Of a stretch of 64,000 bases of DNA, positions 39,877 through 48,852 are shown in pieces (position 1 is the first letter of the stretch; every line of letters starts with the position of its first letter). The stretch spans positions 62,001-126,000 of the forward strand of contig NZ_CANMDB010000011.1 in the NCBI RefSeq assembly GCF_947496515.1, in the 5' to 3' direction. Made by a program: the position numbers and the translations under genes. Below the pieces are notes generated by a model. The model did not search any database and had not been told where the DNA came from. It saw only the letters and a list, made by a program, of their open reading frames with translations. The stretch comes from an uncultured Roseobacter sp. Its GTDB lineage: Bacteria > Pseudomonadota > Alphaproteobacteria > Rhodobacterales > Rhodobacteraceae.

Positions 39877-40106
39877 CCGCCGGAGGCTCCGACAGGGGCG
39901 TCAGGGGGAGCGGTCAATCCGCTCGCACCCCCGGCGGCAAACCAGCGGTTATCGGGCCTTGCTTCGTGATCCTGAGCTGCTCTAGCCACCTGACCGTCAC
40001 CCCGTTCTGACTCGTTGCACCTTCGGACCGATGTCCAAGGCGGCGCGCCCCGCGTCATCTCGCCCGTGGCGCCCGGTTCGGTTGCCCGGGCCGCCCCCGG
40101 ATTTCG

Positions 40107-41888
40107 TCAGAACTGCGCTGCCTCCAGCGCCATCACCGGTTCCGCTCCGCTCTGGATCCGCGTCAGATGCAGCGCCGTCGCGGGCAATTGCCGCGCCATA
40201 TAGTACCGCCCTGTATGAAGCTTGCCTTCAAAGAAATCCACATCTGTCGTCCCGGCCGACAGTGCCGACAGCGCCGCCTTGCCCATCTTGGCCCACATCA
40301 GGCCCAGACAGACATGACCGAACATATGCATGAAATCATAAGAGCCCGAGAGCGCGTTGTTCGGGTTCTTCATGCCGTTTTGCATGAAATACATTCCGGC
40401 TGCCTGCAGATCCTTGCTCGCGGCCTTCAGGGGCTCCAGGAATTGCGCATCAAAGGCGGCATCCTGTCCGGCACTCTCCTTGATGAACGACTTTACCAGA
40501 TCAAAGAATGCCATCACGTGCTTGCCTCCGTCCTGGGCCAGCTTGCGCCCCACCAGATCCAGCGCCTGAACACCATTGGCCCCTTCGTAGATCATGGCGA
40601 TCCGCGCATCGCGGGCAAACTGCGACATGCCCCATTCCTCGATGTAGCCATGCCCGCCGTAGACCTGCTGGGCCTTGACGGTCATGTCATAGCCCTGATC
40701 GGTCAGGAACCCTTTGATCACTGGTGTCAGCAGGGAGACCAGACCATCCGCATCCTTGTCGTCCGACCGATGGGCCGCGTCGATCATCGCAGCCCCCCAC
40801 AGAAGGAACGCCCGCGCGCCCTCGGCAAAGCTCTTCTGGTCCATCAGGCTGCGGCGGATGTCGGGATGCACGATCAGCGGGTCCGCCGGGCCATCGGGGT
40901 TCTTTACGCCCGTGACATCCCGCCCCTGAAGCCGGTCCTGCGCATAATCCAGCGCATTCTGATAAGCGACCTCCGCCTGGCTCATGCCCTGCATGCCCAC
41001 ACCCAGCCGCGCTTCGTTCATCATGGTGAACATGGCGCGCATGCCCTTGTGCTCCTCACCGAGCAGATAGCCCACAGCGCCGTCGTAGTTCATCACGCAG
41101 GTGGAATTGCCGTGGATGCCCATCTTCTCCTCGATCTTGCCCACGGCCACGCCGTTGCGCGCGCCAAGCGAGCCATCCTCGTTCACCAGGAATTTCGGCA
41201 CGATGAAGAGCGACACACCCTTGATCCCCTCCGGCGCGCCGGTGATCTTGGCCAGCACCAGATGGATGATGTTGTCGGCCATGTCGTGCTCACCGGCGGA
41301 GATAAAGATCTTCTGCCCCGTCAGCTTGTAGGACCCGTCCCCCTGCGGCTCCGCCTTGGTGCGCATCAGCCCCAGGTCCGTGCCGCAATGGGGCTCCGTC
41401 AGGTTCATGGTCCCGGTCCAGTCGCAGGACACCATCTTGGGCAGATAGGTTTCCTTCTGCGCCTGTGTCCCATGTGCGAGAATGGCAGAGGCCGCGCCAT
41501 GGGTCAGACCCTGATACATCGTGAACGCCATATTGGCGGAGGAGAACATCTCCCCCACGGCAGTGCCGATCACGCAGGGCATGTTCTGGCCACCGAATTC
41601 CTCGGGCATATCCAGCCCGGGCCAACCGCCTTCCTTGACCTGTTCGAAGGCGTCCTTGAAGCCGGTAGGCGTGCGCACCACGCCGTTCTCCAGCGTGCAG
41701 CCTTCGGTATCGCCCACCACATTCAGGGGCGCCAGCACGGCTGAGGCCAGTTTGCCTGCCTCTTCCAGAATGGCAGCCGTGAAATCAGCCTCCAGCTCGT
41801 CATAGCCGGGGATCGTCTGCTCGGTCACCTTCAGCACGTCATGCAGGACGAATTGCAGATCCTTGGCGGGGGCGGTGTAGCGGGGCAT
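40107..41888 (-). CDS. acyl-CoA dehydrogenase, long C-terminal-domain type (DmdC/FadE-like)
   Basis: 593 residues. FAD-dependent oxidation of acyl-CoA to enoyl-Co[20 protein letters not shown] and [14 protein letters not shown] form the flavin and substrate region. The catalytic glutamate is in [20 protein letters not shown], and the extra C-terminal domain (about 470-590) marks the DmdC/FadE5-like subgroup. In marine roseobacters members of this group oxidise methylmercaptopropionyl-CoA, but general fatty-acid use is equally possible. The first MerR regulator gene is 37 bp upstream on the same strand, so they are likely co-transcribed. Confidence 0.93.
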   Translation of the reverse strand: MPRYTAPAKDLQFVLHDVLKVTEQTIPGYDELEADFTAAILEEAGKLASAVLAPLNVVGDTEGCTLENGVVRTPTGFKDAFEQVKEGGWPGLDMPEEFGGQNMPCVIGTAVGEMFSSANMAFTMYQGLTHGAASAILAHGTQAQKETYLPKMVSCDWTGTMNLTEPHCGTDLGLMRTKAEPQGDGSYKLTGQKIFISAGEHDMADNIIHLVLAKITGAPEGIKGVSLFIVPKFLVNEDGSLGARNGVAVGKIEEKMGIHGNSTCVMNYDGAVGYLLGEEHKGMRAMFTMMNEARLGVGMQGMSQAEVAYQNALDYAQDRLQGRDVTGVKNPDGPADPLIVHPDIRRSLMDQKSFAEGARAFLLWGAAMIDAAHRSDDKDADGLVSLLTPVIKGFLTDQGYDMTVKAQQVYGGHGYIEEWGMSQFARDARIAMIYEGANGVQALDLVGRKLAQDGGKHVMAFFDLVKSFIKESAGQDAAFDAQFLEPLKAASKDLQAAGMYFMQNGMKNPNNALSGSYDFMHMFGHVCLGLMWAKMGKAALSALSAGTTDVDFFEGKLHTGRYYMARQLPATALHLTRIQSGAEPVMALEAAQF

Positions 41889-41925
41889 ATCGGTCTCTCC
41901 CTGATAAACAGTCGTGAGCTTTTGG

Positions 41926-42327
41926 TTATTCGGCGGCGCTGCGGGGCGCGCGCATGGAGGTCAGCATTTCTTCGCCCCATTTCAGCTGGTCGGTCAGATC
42001 GGCAATGGCGGCGTCGAGCGCGGCGCGCTGTCGCTTCATCTCGCCCAGACGCTTCTGACCCACGGCATAGGAGGCCTCCAGCTGGCTTTGCTGCTGATCA
42101 CCACGGTCATAGAGGTCCAGCAGCTGGCGCAGCTCTTCGAGGTTGATGCCGAACTTCTTGCCGCGCAGGATGAGCTTGAGCCGCGCGCGGTCGCGGCGCG
42201 TGAAAAGCCGCTTCTGACCGTCGCGCAGCGGAAACAGCAATTCCTTGGATTCGTAGAATCGCAGCGTACGCGGCGTTACGCCAAAGGCATCGCACATCTG
42301 CCGGATGGTCATCGTTTCTTGGGTCAT
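41926..42327 (-). CDS. MerR-family transcriptional regulator
   Basis: 133 residues. N-terminal winged HTH ([20 protein letters not shown]) plus a C-terminal coiled coil (about 85-125) for dimerisation. No metal-binding cysteines at the C-terminus, so it is not a metal sensor. It is similar in length and sequence to the MerR gene at 42719. Its stop is 37 bp from the acyl-CoA dehydrogenase start, and a TGACGT dyad is upstream at 42402-42425. This points to a LiuR-like regulator of acyl-CoA oxidation. Confidence 0.92.
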   Translation of the reverse strand: MTQETMTIRQMCDAFGVTPRTLRFYESKELLFPLRDGQKRLFTRRDRARLKLILRGKKFGINLEELRQLLDLYDRGDQQQSQLEASYAVGQKRLGEMKRQRAALDAAIADLTDQLKWGEEMLTSMRAPRSAAE

Positions 42328-42401
42328 GGCAGGGCCTTTTCGGGAACGTGTGTTGGGCTACAGCTACGGGTTGTTCGCTCTTCTACAAGGCTCGGCGAGG
42401 T

Positions 42402-42425
42402 TGACGTAAGTCCGACGTCACGTCA
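42402..42425. promoter_or_regulatory. candidate MerR operator
   Basis: TGACGT (42402-42407) and ACGTCA (42420-42425) form a perfect inverted pair 12 bp apart, with inner GACGT/ACGTC halves also symmetric. It is 75 bp upstream of the MerR start, where autoregulation would be expected. Confidence 0.5.
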
Positions 42426-42587
42426 CTCTGGCGACTGTCTTAACGGAACGCGGAAAAACGCCGCCTTGCCCTGGCGCGCCTTCGGGTCCGGAGGGTGGCT
42501 TTTGGACAAAAATCCACCGCAGCGGGCGGCGGAGTGGCCCCGCATCCGGCTTTTTCGAGGTTTGGCGCAGACCGTCGGGGCAGGCGG

Positions 42588-42607
42588 GCCCGGTCATTGG
42601 ACCGGGC
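42588..42607. terminator. strong hairpin after the second MerR gene
   Basis: GCCCGGTC and GACCGGGC form an 8-bp stem with an ATTG loop, followed on the minus strand by no T-tract. It may act as a 3' end or processing structure for the 42719 MerR transcript. Confidence 0.4.
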
Positions 42608-42718
42608 AGCCACCGATCCCCCTCGATGGGGGTGAGGAGGCTTTCCCCCTTTTCCTGAGCGGTTTCCCTCAGAGGCGTGCCTTGATCCCGGACGTCCCGT
42701 CGCCCGGTGCCAGCCGCG

Positions 42719-43093
42719 TCAACCCTGGCCCAGCTCTCCGGCGACGCTGTCGCGCAGATCGCGCAATTCCGTGATGGCGTCTTCCAGCTGGCTGCGCTGT
42801 TCCGCCAATTCCTGCAACTGGCTGTCGGCCAGCTTGATCCAGGCGGCCATCTGCGCTTCGGTGCCCTCGTTCTCGTAGATCAGCAGCCACTGGCGGATGT
42901 CTTCGAGTTGAAAGCCGAACTTGCGCCCGCGCAGGATCAGCTTCATCCGCGCCCGTTCGCGCGGCCCGTAAAAGCGCGCGCGCCCCTCGCGGTCGGGCTC
43001 CAGCAATTCGATATATTCATAGTAGCGCAACGTGCGGGGCGTCACGTCGAACGCGGCGCACATCTCTTTGAACGTCAGGCGCTCGTCTGCCAT
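42719..43093 (-). CDS. MerR-family transcriptional regulator
   Basis: 124 residues. HTH FKEMCAAFDVTPRTLRYYEY and coiled coil at the C-terminus; no sensor cysteines. It is a paralogue of the 41926 gene: both share VTPRTLRxYE and the LKLILRGxKFGxxLEdIRQ-like segment. The two-gene arrangement beside beta-oxidation genes suggests paired regulators with related effectors (acyl-CoA or branched-chain acyl-CoA). Single gene, divergent from the thioesterase operon. Confidence 0.92.
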   Translation of the reverse strand: MADERLTFKEMCAAFDVTPRTLRYYEYIELLEPDREGRARFYGPRERARMKLILRGRKFGFQLEDIRQWLLIYENEGTEAQMAAWIKLADSQLQELAEQRSQLEDAITELRDLRDSVAGELGQG

Positions 43094-43226
43094 ACGGTCT
43101 CTCCCTTGATCTCAGGCTAGGACGGCCCGGCGCCAAGCGCAACCGTCGCTCTTGCCCTCGCCGCCGCAATGCGTTGATAAAGGCGGCAGACGGCGGGCGG
43201 TGTGCCCGTCGCAACACGGAAAGCGC

Positions 43227-43649
43227 ATGGCCACAAAGACCGATATCGCCCGGCAGTTCATCGAAGCGATCCCCCACAGCAAGGCGCTCGCCATGCGGCT
43301 CACCTCCATCGGGGACGGTGAGGCGACCATCCTGATGCCCTATGACGCCAAGCTCGTGGGCGATCCGGAAACTGGCGTGATCCACGGCGGGGCGGTCTCC
43401 GCGCTGATGGATACCTGCTGCGGCGCCGCGGTGATGAGCCATCCGGCCAGTCCCGGCGGCACGGCCACCATTGATCTGCGCATCGACTACATGCGCGCCG
43501 CCACGCCCGGTCAGCCGATCACGGCCCATGCCACCTGTTACCACGTGACCCGCACGGTGGCCTTCGTCCGCGCCACCGCCACGGATGCCGATACCGGCAA
43601 TCCGGTCGCTGCCGCTACCGGTGCCTTCACGGTGGAGGGGGCCGCGTGA
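43227..43649 (+). CDS. PaaI-type hotdog thioesterase
   Basis: 140 residues. HotDog fold with the family motif GVIHGGAVSALMDTCCGAAV and a downstream strand GTATIDLRIDYMRAATPGQP. It hydrolyses aryl or acyl-CoA thioesters. The start at 43227 is chosen over an upstream frame because family proteins begin near MATK. Its stop overlaps the start of the second thioesterase (GTG at 43646), so the two are coupled and may form a heteromer. Confidence 0.9.
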   Translation: MATKTDIARQFIEAIPHSKALAMRLTSIGDGEATILMPYDAKLVGDPETGVIHGGAVSALMDTCCGAAVMSHPASPGGTATIDLRIDYMRAATPGQPITAHATCYHVTRTVAFVRATATDADTGNPVAAATGAFTVEGAA

Positions 43650-44161
43650 AAGCACCCCGCCGCCCACCCGAGCCCGTTCAGGTCATCAAGCAGCGCCGCG
43701 ATGCGACCCTGCGCGCGCTGGTGGAGGGGGTGCCCTACATCCGCTATCTCGGCATGCAGTTCGAGCGCAAGGGTGACGAGCTTACCGGCGTGTTGCCTTT
43801 CGACCAGAAACTCATCGGCAACCCGATGCTGCCCGCGATCCACGGCGGGGTGACCGCCGCGTTTCTGGAGGTCACCGCCATCGTGACGCTCAGCTGGACC
43901 TATCTGTGGGAAGACATCGAATCAGGCGCCATCGACACCGCCACGCTGGCCGCCGGAGGTCTGCCGCGCCTGCCCAAGACCATCGACATCTCCACCGATT
44001 ACCTGCGCTCCGGTCTGCCGCGCGACGCCTATGCCCGCGCGCGGGTCAACCGCTCCGGACGGCGCTACGCCAGCGTGCATGTGGAGGCCTGGCAGGACCA
44101 CCGCGCGCGGCTCTTTGCCCAGGCCACAGGTCATTTCCTGATGCCCCAGCCCCGTGACTGA
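43646..44161 (+). CDS. PaaI-type hotdog thioesterase, second copy
   Basis: 171 residues, with a longer N-terminal arm (about 40 residues of basic helix) ahead of the hotdog fold. Motif LPAIHGGVTAAFLEVTAIVT and strand TIDISTDYLRSGLPRDAYAR. The usual catalytic acid falls at the Glu of AAFLEVT. It overlaps both neighbours by a few bases, so thioesterase 1, thioesterase 2 and the MATE transporter form one tight operon. Confidence 0.87.
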   Translation: MKAPRRPPEPVQVIKQRRDATLRALVEGVPYIRYLGMQFERKGDELTGVLPFDQKLIGNPMLPAIHGGVTAAFLEVTAIVTLSWTYLWEDIESGAIDTATLAAGGLPRLPKTIDISTDYLRSGLPRDAYARARVNRSGRRYASVHVEAWQDHRARLFAQATGHFLMPQPRD

Positions 44162-45476
44162 CCAGCCCGCGACGGTCAGCCACCGGCGCGTCCTGAAAAT
44201 CGCCCTGCCCATCGTGCTGTCCAACGCCACCGTGCCGATCCTGGGCGCGGTGGATGTGGGCGTCGTGGGCCAGATGGGCGAGGCCGCACCCATCGGGGCC
44301 GTGGGCCTCGGCGCGATCATCCTGTCGACGGTCTACTGGATCTTCGGCTTTCTGCGCATGGGAACCGTGGGGCTCGTCGGTCAGGCCGAAGGAGCAGGGG
44401 ACAGCGACGAGGTCTCCGCCTGGCTCACCCGGGCGCTGATGGTGGCACTGGCGGGCGGCACAGCACTCATCGCGCTGCAGCCGCTGATCTTCTGGGCCGC
44501 GTTCCAGCTGGCGCCCGCCAGCGACGAGGTCGAGCGCCTCGCCAGCACCTACCTCACCATCCGCATCTGGACCGCCCCCGCGGCCATCGCCGTCTACGCG
44601 CTCACCGGCTGGCTGATCGCCATGGAAAAGACCGCCGCGGTCTTCTGGGTCCAGCTGGTGATGAACGGGGTCAACATCCTGCTCGACCTGATCTTCGTGC
44701 TGGGCTTCGGCTGGGGCGTTGCCGGCGTCGCCGTGGCCACCGTGATCGCCGAGCTGAGCGGTGCCGCCCTCGGCCTGTGGTTCTGCCGCGCCGCCTTCAC
44801 ACGTCCCGCCTGGCGCGACTGGCCGCGCATCTTCGACCGTGCGCGGCTCATCCGCATGGCGCTGCTGAACACCGACATCCTGCTGCGCTCGCTCATGCTG
44901 ATGGTGATCTTTTCGTCCTTCGTCTTCATCGGGGCGCGGTTCGGCGATGTGACGCTGGCCGCGAACGAGGTGCTCATCCAGTTCATGTATATCACCGCCT
45001 ATGCCATGGACGGCTTTGCCTTCGCGGCCGAGACGCTCATCGCCCGCGCCTACGGCCGGGGTGACCGGGCCTACGTGCGCCGCGCCGCCCTTGTCACCGC
45101 TTTCTGGGGTCTCATGATCTGCATCGGCACCGCGCTCGGCTTCGCGCTGGCGGGCGGGTGGCTCATTGACCTGATGGCCAAGAACGCGGAGGTGCAGGAC
45201 ACTGCCCGTGTCTTCCTGCCCTATATGATCGCGGCCCCCCTGCTCGGATGCGCCGCGTGGATGCTTGATGGCATCTTCATCGGCGCCACCCGCAGCGCGG
45301 ACATGCGCAACATGATGGCACTCAGCTTTGCGATCTACTGGGCCGCGATCCTGATCCTGCTGCCGCTGCTGGACAACCACGGGCTCTGGCTGGCGCTGCT
45401 CATCTCCTTTGTGGCCCGCGGCGTAACGCTGGGCGCGCGCTACCCTGCGCTGGAAGCGGCGGCAGGGCGGGGGTAG
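44154..45476 (+). CDS. MATE family efflux transporter
   Basis: 440 residues with about 12 membrane helices in two homologous halves (start of first half LKIALPIVLSNATVPILGAV; second half around 225). It belongs to the DinF-like MatE group: cation-driven export of drugs or metabolites. GTG start overlaps the thioesterase stop by 8 bp. Coupling with two thioesterases hints that the exported compound is an acid released from CoA, which is inference. Confidence 0.92.
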   Translation: MTDQPATVSHRRVLKIALPIVLSNATVPILGAVDVGVVGQMGEAAPIGAVGLGAIILSTVYWIFGFLRMGTVGLVGQAEGAGDSDEVSAWLTRALMVALAGGTALIALQPLIFWAAFQLAPASDEVERLASTYLTIRIWTAPAAIAVYALTGWLIAMEKTAAVFWVQLVMNGVNILLDLIFVLGFGWGVAGVAVATVIAELSGAALGLWFCRAAFTRPAWRDWPRIFDRARLIRMALLNTDILLRSLMLMVIFSSFVFIGARFGDVTLAANEVLIQFMYITAYAMDGFAFAAETLIARAYGRGDRAYVRRAALVTAFWGLMICIGTALGFALAGGWLIDLMAKNAEVQDTARVFLPYMIAAPLLGCAAWMLDGIFIGATRSADMRNMMALSFAIYWAAILILLPLLDNHGLWLALLISFVARGVTLGARYPALEAAAGRG

Positions 45477-45526
45477 CCCGTCGCTCCGCTCCCTGAATGG
45501 GTGCCTGCTTCAGTGCTATGCCCGTC

Positions 45527-45546
45527 GCCCGGCGGTATCGCCGGGC
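45527..45546. terminator. bidirectional hairpin between MATE and pyrD
   Basis: GCCCGGCG and CGCCGGGC form an 8-bp stem with a GTAT tetraloop, in the 217-bp gap where the two genes converge. A second GCCCCC/GGGGGC stem follows near 45558-45574. No T-tract, so efficiency is uncertain. Confidence 0.5.
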
Positions 45547-45693
45547 AGCCCCCGACCGCCCCCCGGGCGGGGGCTTCTCCCCCACCCGCGGTCACGGGCT
45601 GCCCTCATTTCCATGGTCAGACCAAGGGGTTTACGCCGCTCACGAGGTCGATGGTCAGTGCAGCACCATGGCCATGTCAGACGCCATACGATC

Positions 45694-46737
45694 CTACAGC
45701 CACGGCTCCCGCCCGGTCCCGACAGCCTCGGCCACCGTCGCAAACCCGTCCCGCGCCAACAGCGCGTCCAGCCCTTCGGCAATCTGCTGCACCAGCGACA
45801 GCCCGCCGTAAACCAGCGCCGTATAAAGCTGTACCGCCGATGCCCCGGCCCGGATCTTGGCATAGGCCTGTGCTGCACTGGCGACCCCGCCAACCCCGAT
45901 CAGCGGCATGTCTACCTGCGTGGACAGCGCTGCCAGCACCCGCGTGGACCGCTCGAACAAGGGCTGACCCGACAGCCCGCCCGCTTCCTGCGCGTGACCG
46001 CTCGTCAGCCCCTCCCGGCTCAGCGTCGTGTTGGTCGCGATGATCGCGTCCACGCCCGCCTCCCGCGCGACGGCGGCGACATCGGCAAGCTCCGCCGCAC
46101 TCAGGTCCGGCGCGATCTTGAGAAACACCGGCGTCTCGCCCCGCACCTCCATCACCCCGCCCAGCAAGGCCGCCAGCGCCGCTGGCCCCTGCAGATCCCG
46201 CAGCCGCTCGGTGTTGGGCGAGGACACGTTCACCGTCGCAAAGTCAACCACTTTGCAAACATGCGCCATGACCTTTGCAAAGTCGTCTGCGCGGTCCTCG
46301 CTCGCCTTGTTGGCGCCGAGGTTCAGCCCCACGGGTACGTGGCGCGGTGCCGACCGCAGCCGCGCGCTGATCGCTTTCATCCCGTCATTGTTGAACCCGA
46401 AGCGGTTGATCGCGGCCCGGTCCTCGCTCAGCCGAAACAGCCGCGGGCGCGGGTTCCCGGGCTGCGGCAGCGGGGTCGCCGCCCCCACCTCGACAAAGCC
46501 AAAGCCCGCGCGCCCCAGCGGTCCAACCGCTTCGGCGTTCTTGTCAAACCCCGCGGCCAGACCGACCGGGTTCGGCAGATCCAACCCCGCCACCCGGCTT
46601 TGCAACCGATCCGATGTCACCACCCCCGGCTGTGGCGCCAGCCCGCGCCGCAGCGCCGTGAGCGCGAGCCCGTGGGCGGTCTCCGGATCCACCCGGCGGA
46701 GGGCGGCCAGACCCAGCTGCTCCAACCCTGCCATCAT
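45694..46737 (-). CDS. pyrD: dihydroorotate dehydrogenase (quinone), class 2
   Basis: 347 residues. It oxidises dihydroorotate to orotate using membrane quinone. N-terminal membrane-associating helices ([20 protein letters not shown]), FMN site GFDKNAEAV and [30 protein letters not shown], and the class 2 active-site serine in [14 protein letters not shown]. The start at 46737 overlaps the stop of the DUF952 gene (ATGA), so they are coupled. Confidence 0.96.
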   Translation of the reverse strand: MMAGLEQLGLAALRRVDPETAHGLALTALRRGLAPQPGVVTSDRLQSRVAGLDLPNPVGLAAGFDKNAEAVGPLGRAGFGFVEVGAATPLPQPGNPRPRLFRLSEDRAAINRFGFNNDGMKAISARLRSAPRHVPVGLNLGANKASEDRADDFAKVMAHVCKVVDFATVNVSSPNTERLRDLQGPAALAALLGGVMEVRGETPVFLKIAPDLSAAELADVAAVAREAGVDAIIATNTTLSREGLTSGHAQEAGGLSGQPLFERSTRVLAALSTQVDMPLIGVGGVASAAQAYAKIRAGASAVQLYTALVYGGLSLVQQIAEGLDALLARDGFATVAEAVGTGREPWL

Positions 46738-47078
46738 GCGCCGCCGACCCTCGCAGGAAACACATGCACGCCCGCCACCAGCGGCAAAGGCTCCGACCAG
46801 AGCACATCGCTCAGCCGCAGCTCGCGGTAGAGGTGCGGAAACGGCTGCCCGCCCCGCGAGACTTCCCACCGCAGTTCCGCACCCAGGGGGTCTGCGTCCA
46901 CCGCCAGCAGCATCAACCCTTCGGCCCCCGCAAAATGCTTGGCCGCCGTCTCCGCCGCCTGTTCGGCGGTGGAGAAATGCACATAGCCATCCGCCACGTC
47001 GATGGGGGCGCCATCGCTCCTGCCATCGGCCTGCAACCGGGCCCATTCGGGCGCGCGTAATATCTTGTAAATCACCAT
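46734..47078 (-). CDS. DUF952 family protein
   Basis: 114 residues from the ATG in [15 protein letters not shown]. The DUF952 pattern [20 protein letters not shown] and the final [20 protein letters not shown] are present. Small cytoplasmic protein of unknown function, often called glutathione S-transferase-like. An earlier in-frame ATG at 47114 lacks family support. It is the upstream partner of pyrD. Confidence 0.88.
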   Translation of the reverse strand: MVIYKILRAPEWARLQADGRSDGAPIDVADGYVHFSTAEQAAETAAKHFAGAEGLMLLAVDADPLGAELRWEVSRGGQPFPHLYRELRLSDVLWSEPLPLVAGVHVFPARVGGA

Positions 47079-47261
47079 GCGCGCCGTGATGCCCGGTGCA
47101 GTCGGTCGGGTCAAGCACGGGGGCCGCGCGCCCGACCGTCCTCTTTTTCAGCGCCAGCGGGTGACGTCGCGGCGCCGCGGCCCCGGCAGCGCCCCGGGGC
47201 TTTGACACTGCCCGCGCGCCGGGTCACCATGCACCCCATAAAATCTCACAGGGGAGACACC

Positions 47262-48821
47262 ATGAGACAGACCCTCACCGCCACTGCCATCCTCGCGCTC
47301 GGCGCCGGCATGGCACAGGCCGATTACACGCTGCACATCCTGCATACCAACGACATGCACAGCCGCATCGAATCCATCAACAAATACGATTCCACCTGCG
47401 ACGCCGAGGGCGAGGCCGAAGGTGCCTGTTTCGGTGGCGTGGCGCGCGTGAAAACCGCGGTGGAGGCCAAGCGGGCCGAGCTTGCCGATGCCAACGTGCT
47501 GCTGCTCGACGCGGGCGACCCGTTCCAGGGCTCGCTCTTCTATTCCACCTACAAAGGTGCTGCGGAGGCCGAGTTCATGGAGGCCATCGGCTATGATGTC
47601 ATGGCCGTGGGCAACCACGAATTTGACGACGGACCGCAGGGCCTCGCTGACTTCATCGAAAAGGTCAGCTTCCCCGTGGTCTCCGGCAACCTTGATCTTG
47701 CGGGCGAGCCCCTGCTGGCGGACGCCGTCGAAGACCACGTGGTGCTTGAGGTCGGCGGCCAGCGCATCGGTATCGTCTCGGCTCTGGCCACGGACACGGT
47801 GGAGACCTCCAGCCCGGGCGAAAACATCACCTTCGAGGATGAGATCGCCGCCCTCACCGCTGATGTCGCTGCGCTGGAAGCCGACGGCGTCACCATCATC
47901 ATCGCGCTCAACCACGTCGGCCTCAACAAGGACCGTGAGATTGCCGCGGCCGTGCCCGGCATTGATCTGGTGATCGGCGGCCACAGCCACACGCTCATGA
48001 GCAATGACGACGAAGGCACGCCTGCCTACCCCGAAATGGTCGAGGGCACGCCCGTCGCACAGGCCTACGCCTACACCAAATACCTGGGCCATCTGGAAAT
48101 CACATTCGACGATGAGGGTAACCTGACCGAGGTGTCGGGTGATCCCATGCTGCTCGACGCCTCCGTGACGCCCGATGCAGGCACCTTGGCGCGGATCGCC
48201 GAGATGGGCGCGCCCATCGAAGAGCTGAAACAGCGCGTCGTGGCCGAAACCGCCACCGACATCGTCGGCACGCGCGAGGATTGCCGCGCACGTGAATGCG
48301 CCATGGGCAACCTGATCACCGACGCCATGCTTGACCGGGTCAAGGATCAGGGCGTCGAGATCGCGATCCAGAACGGTGGTGGCATCCGCGCCAGCATCGA
48401 CGCGGGCAAGGTGACCATGGGCGAGGTGCTGACAGTGCTGCCCTTCCAGAACACGCTGTCGACATTCGAGGTCACCGGCGAGGCGATTGTCGCCGCGCTT
48501 GAGAATGGCGTCAGCCAGTATGAGGATGGTGCGGGCCGCTTCCCCCAGGTCTCCGGCATGAGCTACAGCTTTGACGCCAGCGCCGAACCCGGCAGCCGGA
48601 TCAGCGACGTGATGGTGGGCGGCGCGCCCATCGATCCCGCCAAGCTCTACGGTGTGGTCTCCAATAACTACGTCCGCAACGGCGGTGACGGCTACGCGAT
48701 GTTCAAGGATGCGCAAAACGCATATGACTTCGGGCCGGATCTCGCGGATGTCATGGCGGAATTCCTCGCCGAGAACGGTCCCTACACGCCCTATACTGAC
48801 GGGCGCATCACGGCCAAGTAA
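47262..48821 (+). CDS. periplasmic 5'-nucleotidase / UDP-sugar hydrolase family
   Basis: 519 residues. A signal peptide (MRQTLTATAILALGAGMAQA) directs it to the periplasm. Metallophosphoesterase domain with LHILHTNDMHSR, DAGDPFQGSLFY, VGNHEFDDG, IIALNHVGLNKD and GGHSHT, then the C-terminal 5'-nucleotidase domain (NLITDAMLDR, IQNGGGIRASI, YGVVSNNYVRNGG). It releases phosphate or bases from nucleotides outside the cytoplasm, feeding salvage and phosphate supply. The exact substrate cannot be fixed. GGGGAGA lies 8 bp upstream of the start. Single gene. Confidence 0.94.
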   Translation: MRQTLTATAILALGAGMAQADYTLHILHTNDMHSRIESINKYDSTCDAEGEAEGACFGGVARVKTAVEAKRAELADANVLLLDAGDPFQGSLFYSTYKGAAEAEFMEAIGYDVMAVGNHEFDDGPQGLADFIEKVSFPVVSGNLDLAGEPLLADAVEDHVVLEVGGQRIGIVSALATDTVETSSPGENITFEDEIAALTADVAALEADGVTIIIALNHVGLNKDREIAAAVPGIDLVIGGHSHTLMSNDDEGTPAYPEMVEGTPVAQAYAYTKYLGHLEITFDDEGNLTEVSGDPMLLDASVTPDAGTLARIAEMGAPIEELKQRVVAETATDIVGTREDCRARECAMGNLITDAMLDRVKDQGVEIAIQNGGGIRASIDAGKVTMGEVLTVLPFQNTLSTFEVTGEAIVAALENGVSQYEDGAGRFPQVSGMSYSFDASAEPGSRISDVMVGGAPIDPAKLYGVVSNNYVRNGGDGYAMFKDAQNAYDFGPDLADVMAEFLAENGPYTPYTDGRITAK

Positions 48822-48852
48822 GCGCGCTGCCCTCTGACTGAAGACCAGCCAT

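Larger units (their letters stand above)
39562..40106. other. intergenic region, no gene found (545 bp)
   Basis: The longest gap in the window. It contains repeat copy B (39685-39713) and a diverged copy C (39857-39876) followed by a hairpin-like CCGCCGGAGGCTCCG. Frames of 62-84 codons lack domain, start or conservation signals. It probably holds the promoter of the GST gene and the 3' end of the acyl-CoA dehydrogenase transcript. Confidence 0.6.
42328..42718. other. intergenic region between two MerR genes (391 bp)
   Basis: No gene found. It contains the TGACGT-N12-ACGTCA dyad (42402-42425), an imperfect hairpin around 42492-42520, a strong 8-bp stem with an ATTG tetraloop at 42588-42607, and a second stem CCCCC/GGGGG near 42618-42636. 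The last two lie just downstream of the 42719 MerR gene on its strand and may end that transcript. Confidence 0.6.

Noticed and set aside
44046-45380. 444-codon - strand frame opposite the MATE gene
   Set aside because: Highly charged (Asp, Glu, Gly, His, Arg) and without hydrophobic core. The MATE frame on + has about 12 membrane helices.
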